A program made the position numbers and the translations under genes. Positions 5,619 to 7,118 of a DNA stretch of 7,118 nt are shown piece after piece. The notes under the pieces are model-generated. The model saw nothing but the letters and a program-made list of their open reading frames with translations. It ran no database searches and was not told the origin of the DNA. Source of the stretch: Anaerolineales bacterium UBA1136 (lineage in GTDB: Bacteria > Chloroflexota > Anaerolineae > Anaerolineales > UBA11657); NCBI GenBank assembly GCA_002311455.1, contig DCAJ01000023.1:1-7118 (forward strand). The letters are read 5' to 3'. How positions within the stretch are numbered: the first letter of the stretch is position 1; each line of letters starts with the position of its first letter.

Positions 5619-6554
5619 TTATGCCTTCAACTTAGAGCTGGATGAAGTTTCTACATCATCAGCTGTTGCTATTTTAGATTCTGATGGTACTTCAGTGTCA
5701 GACTTGTCAACAACGTCAGAATCGTCTGGTACATCTGCAAAATCCAATTCTCCACTACTCAGTTTTGCCAGAGTCGCTGCACCCAACAGGTCCTCATCAG
5801 TCTCAGGTAGACTTTCCGTCCCATTAGCTGAAGAATCTGATGCTTGTTCATACTCAGATTCTTCATCCTTCCGAAGATTGATACCTTCTAAGACGGCATC
5901 AGACATGTACGCCATTATCAGACGTATAGAACGAATAGCATCATCATTAGCAGGCAGAACATATTCCACTAAGGAAGGATCACAGTTGGAATCAACCATA
6001 GCAATCACAGGTATATTAAGAATATTAGCCTCTTTAATTGCAGCAGATTCACGACGAACATCCACTACAAACATTAGGCGAGGCAAACCTTGCATAGATC
6101 GAATGCCTCCAAGACGATATTGAAGCTTGTCAATTTTTCGGTTCAGCATTAGACGCTCTTTCTTCTTTAGAGTATCCCATTCGCCTGCCTCATTTTCACT
6201 TTCCAAGTGCTCAAGTTCATCTATGCGCTCTTTCATAGTACGCCAATTGGTTATCATGCCTCCAAGCCAACGTCTATTAACATATGGCATGTTACATCTC
6301 TGAGCCGCACCCTGAATAGCATCTTGAGCCTGTTTTTTTGTTCCTACAAATAATACTTCCCCTCCAGCAGCTACCGTATCGCGAATTAGTTCGTATGACT
6401 CTTGCAGTAATTTAACAGTCTGCTGCAAATCTATGATATGAACACCATTACGTTCAGTGAAAATATAAGGTTTCATTTTCGGGTGCCATCTACCTGTTCG
6501 ATGCCCAAAATGTACACCGGTTTCTAGCAATTTTTTCATTGGTATGACAGTCAT
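5619..6554 (-). CDS. rpsB: 30S ribosomal protein S2 with a long acidic C-terminal tail
   Basis: S2 binds late in 30S assembly at the head-body junction and helps dock S1 where S1 exists. I place the start at the ATG at 6554 (311 residues) because AAGGAG stands just upstream; the frame stays open to a TTG at 6581, but that TTG precedes this ribosome site and would add 9 residues not found in S2. Core (about 7-225): GVHFGHRTGRWHPKM (13-27), FVGTKKQAQ (69-77), NRRWLGGMITNWRTM (93-107), a coiled-coil-like insertion (about 108-145), PRLMFVVDVRRE (158-169), PVIAMVDSNCDP (182-193) and NDDAIRSIRL (203-212). Residues from about 227 to 311 form an extension absent from E. coli S2 (241 residues). It is rich in Asp, Glu and Ser, without Arg, and holds one hydrophobic patch LLGAATLAKL (256-265). 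The neighbour tsf follows after one base. Confidence 0.97.
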   Translation of the reverse strand: MTVIPMKKLLETGVHFGHRTGRWHPKMKPYIFTERNGVHIIDLQQTVKLLQESYELIRDTVAAGGEVLFVGTKKQAQDAIQGAAQRCNMPYVNRRWLGGMITNWRTMKERIDELEHLESENEAGEWDTLKKKERLMLNRKIDKLQYRLGGIRSMQGLPRLMFVVDVRRESAAIKEANILNIPVIAMVDSNCDPSLVEYVLPANDDAIRSIRLIMAYMSDAVLEGINLRKDEESEYEQASDSSANGTESLPETDEDLLGAATLAKLSSGELDFADVPDDSDVVDKSDTEVPSESKIATADDVETSSSSKLKA

Positions 6555-6564
6555 TGGGGATATT

Positions 6565-6570
6565 CTCCTT
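6565..6570 (-). promoter_or_regulatory. Strong ribosome binding site of rpsB (decides the start)
   Basis: AAGGAG on the minus strand, 10 bases before the ATG at 6554. It is the best Shine-Dalgarno in the window, fits a highly expressed ribosomal gene, and rules against the upstream in-frame TTG at 6581. Confidence 0.75.
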
Positions 6571-6628
6571 TCCGTTTTCAACTTCCGTCAGCTTCACACC
6601 CATCTGGAGCCATCTCATTTACTAGAGG

Positions 6629-6656
6629 GCACGGCCTGATAGGTCCACTAACGTGC
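6629..6656 (-). promoter_or_regulatory. Candidate structured leader (hairpin with internal bulge) of rpsB mRNA
   Basis: Read on the minus strand, GCAC (6656-6653) can pair with GTGC (6632-6629). Inside, after an unpaired GTTAGT, GG-A-CCT pairs with AGG-CC around an ATC loop (5 bp with one bulged A). The element lies between the candidate promoter and the ribosome site, about 75 bases before the start codon. Autogenous control by S2 through the rpsB leader is known in E. coli; that this hairpin does the same is an inference, and I do not recognise it as a described RNA family. Confidence 0.35.
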
Positions 6657-6676
6657 AATATTGTTATTCTTATTCA

Positions 6677-6704
6677 ATTATGGTCTTGCTACACACATGT
6701 TCAA
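6677..6704 (-). promoter_or_regulatory. Candidate sigma70-type promoter of the rpsB operon
   Basis: On the minus strand TTGAAC (6699-6704, 4 of 6 to TTGACA), a 16-base spacer and CATAAT (6677-6682, 5 of 6 to TATAAT). A start near 6670 would give a leader of about 115 nt before the rpsB ATG. The 185-base gap after rplT is the longest in the window and is where an rpsB promoter is expected. No hairpin plus U-run that could end the rplT transcript is visible before it, so read-through from rplT is possible. Confidence 0.45.
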
Positions 6705-6739
6705 CGCAAAGTACGTCTACAGTTTGTACGAAAGTCTTG

Positions 6740-7090
6740 TTATTGCTTGATAGCTAAATCCGCAACTGCAGAAAAAACATTAGGGTCTCTTACAGCTAAA
6801 TCAGCAAGTGTTTTTCGATTAAGTTCGATATTAGCTTCACGCAACTTATGCATAAACATACTATAACTGATACCATGCTGTCGTACAGCAGCATTTATAC
6901 GTATTATCCACAAACGTCTAAGATCCCGCTTGCGTACCCTACGGTCACGGTAAGCATACCAGTAACTTTTAAGCATGGACTCATTGGCTCGACGCCAGAG
7001 GCGGTGCCTAGATCCAAACTGGCCTTTCATACTCTTAATAACTTTTTGGTGACGACGGCTCCGGTATGGGCCAGTTTTTACTCTTGTCAT
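6740..7090 (-). CDS. rplT: 50S ribosomal protein L20
   Basis: L20 is needed for early 50S assembly, binding 23S rRNA, and in several bacteria represses its own infC-rpmI-rplT operon. It has 116 residues (E. coli 118) and is strongly basic. The extended N-terminal arm (1-60) and globular C-terminal domain (61-116) are both present. The signature region runs YAYRDRRVRKRDLRRLWIIR (45-64) followed by INAAVRQHGISYSMFM (65-80). Both N-terminal MTRVKTGPYRSRRHQKVIK and C-terminal NRKTLADLAVRDP match the family. The ATG at 7090 has GAGG (7099-7102) 8 bases upstream. Only 28 bases precede it in the window, too few to show whether rpmI is next, though that is the usual neighbour. An L20-binding leader, if any, would lie upstream of infC outside the window. 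Confidence 0.97.
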   Translation of the reverse strand: MTRVKTGPYRSRRHQKVIKSMKGQFGSRHRLWRRANESMLKSYWYAYRDRRVRKRDLRRLWIIRINAAVRQHGISYSMFMHKLREANIELNRKTLADLAVRDPNVFSAVADLAIKQ

Positions 7091-7118
7091 TATGTCAGCC
7101 TCGTTGATTTCCGCTCAA

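Noticed and set aside
5695..6123. Open frame of 142 codons on the plus strand, antisense to rpsB
   Set aside because: It mirrors the rpsB coding frame, its product is Ser/Arg-rich without domain features, and it has no ribosome site; rpsB is certain on the other strand.
6555..6581. Nine-residue N-terminal extension of S2 from TTG at 6581
   Set aside because: The AAGGAG ribosome site lies inside this stretch, just before the ATG at 6554, and S2 proteins do not have such an extension.
6705..6739. Possible terminator after rplT (repeated GTACG near 6711-6730)
   Set aside because: The arms pair only over 4 bases (GTAC with GTAC) and no U-run follows; mostly a direct repeat.
1..7118. Search for mobile elements, CRISPR repeats, tRNAs, toxin-antitoxin or defence genes
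   Set aside because: Nearly all of the window is filled by nine conserved housekeeping genes in one direction; gaps of 1 to 185 bases show no terminal repeats, spacer arrays or tRNA-like folds.

Overview
The window is an ordinary housekeeping segment of a bacterial chromosome. All nine genes are on the minus strand, so transcription runs from high to low coordinates. In transcription order they are rplT, rpsB, tsf, pyrH, frr, uppS, cdsA, glpX and the first 300 codons of rho, which runs off the left edge. Every gene was identified from diagnostic motifs in its translation. No mobile element, CRISPR array, tRNA, rRNA or defence-like module is visible, and no stretch longer than about 190 bases lacks a gene.

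Layout: rplT (L20) at the right edge probably ends an upstream infC-rpmI-rplT unit that lies outside the window. A 185-base gap follows, with a sigma70-like promoter and a leader of about 115 nt that can fold. Then come rpsB-tsf-pyrH-frr (ribosomal protein S2, elongation factor Ts, UMP kinase, ribosome recycling factor). A 92-base structured gap separates frr from uppS-cdsA (polyprenyl diphosphate synthase and CDP-diacylglycerol synthase), which overlap by 4 bases. A 43-base gap with a consensus -10 box and an operator-like palindrome leads into glpX-rho (class II fructose-1,6-bisphosphatase and transcription terminator Rho), which are 4 bases apart.

How the genes work together: rplT, rpsB, tsf and frr serve ribosome assembly, elongation and recycling. 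pyrH supplies UDP and thus UTP/CTP. uppS makes the lipid carrier for wall or glycan synthesis. cdsA consumes CTP to activate phosphatidic acid. glpX is gluconeogenic and rho ends transcription. The block is a classic growth-linked cluster, except that dxr and rseP, which often sit near cdsA, are absent and glpX-rho follows instead.

Organism: AT-rich (roughly 40-45 % GC by eye), a short EF-Ts of 197 residues, GTG/TTG start candidates, and a Rho with an LIGERPEEV loop and a TPSGRTLSGG segment. By memory of the family these point to Chloroflexota, possibly a marine SAR202/Dehalococcoidia-like lineage. This placement is an inference that needs a phylogeny.

I found no convincing undescribed system. 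The points worth a second look are regulatory or lineage-specific: the rpsB leader hairpin, an acidic S2 tail, a palindrome at the glpX promoter, a 7-codon mini-ORF with hairpins before uppS, and an unusual residue beside the catalytic glutamate of Rho.
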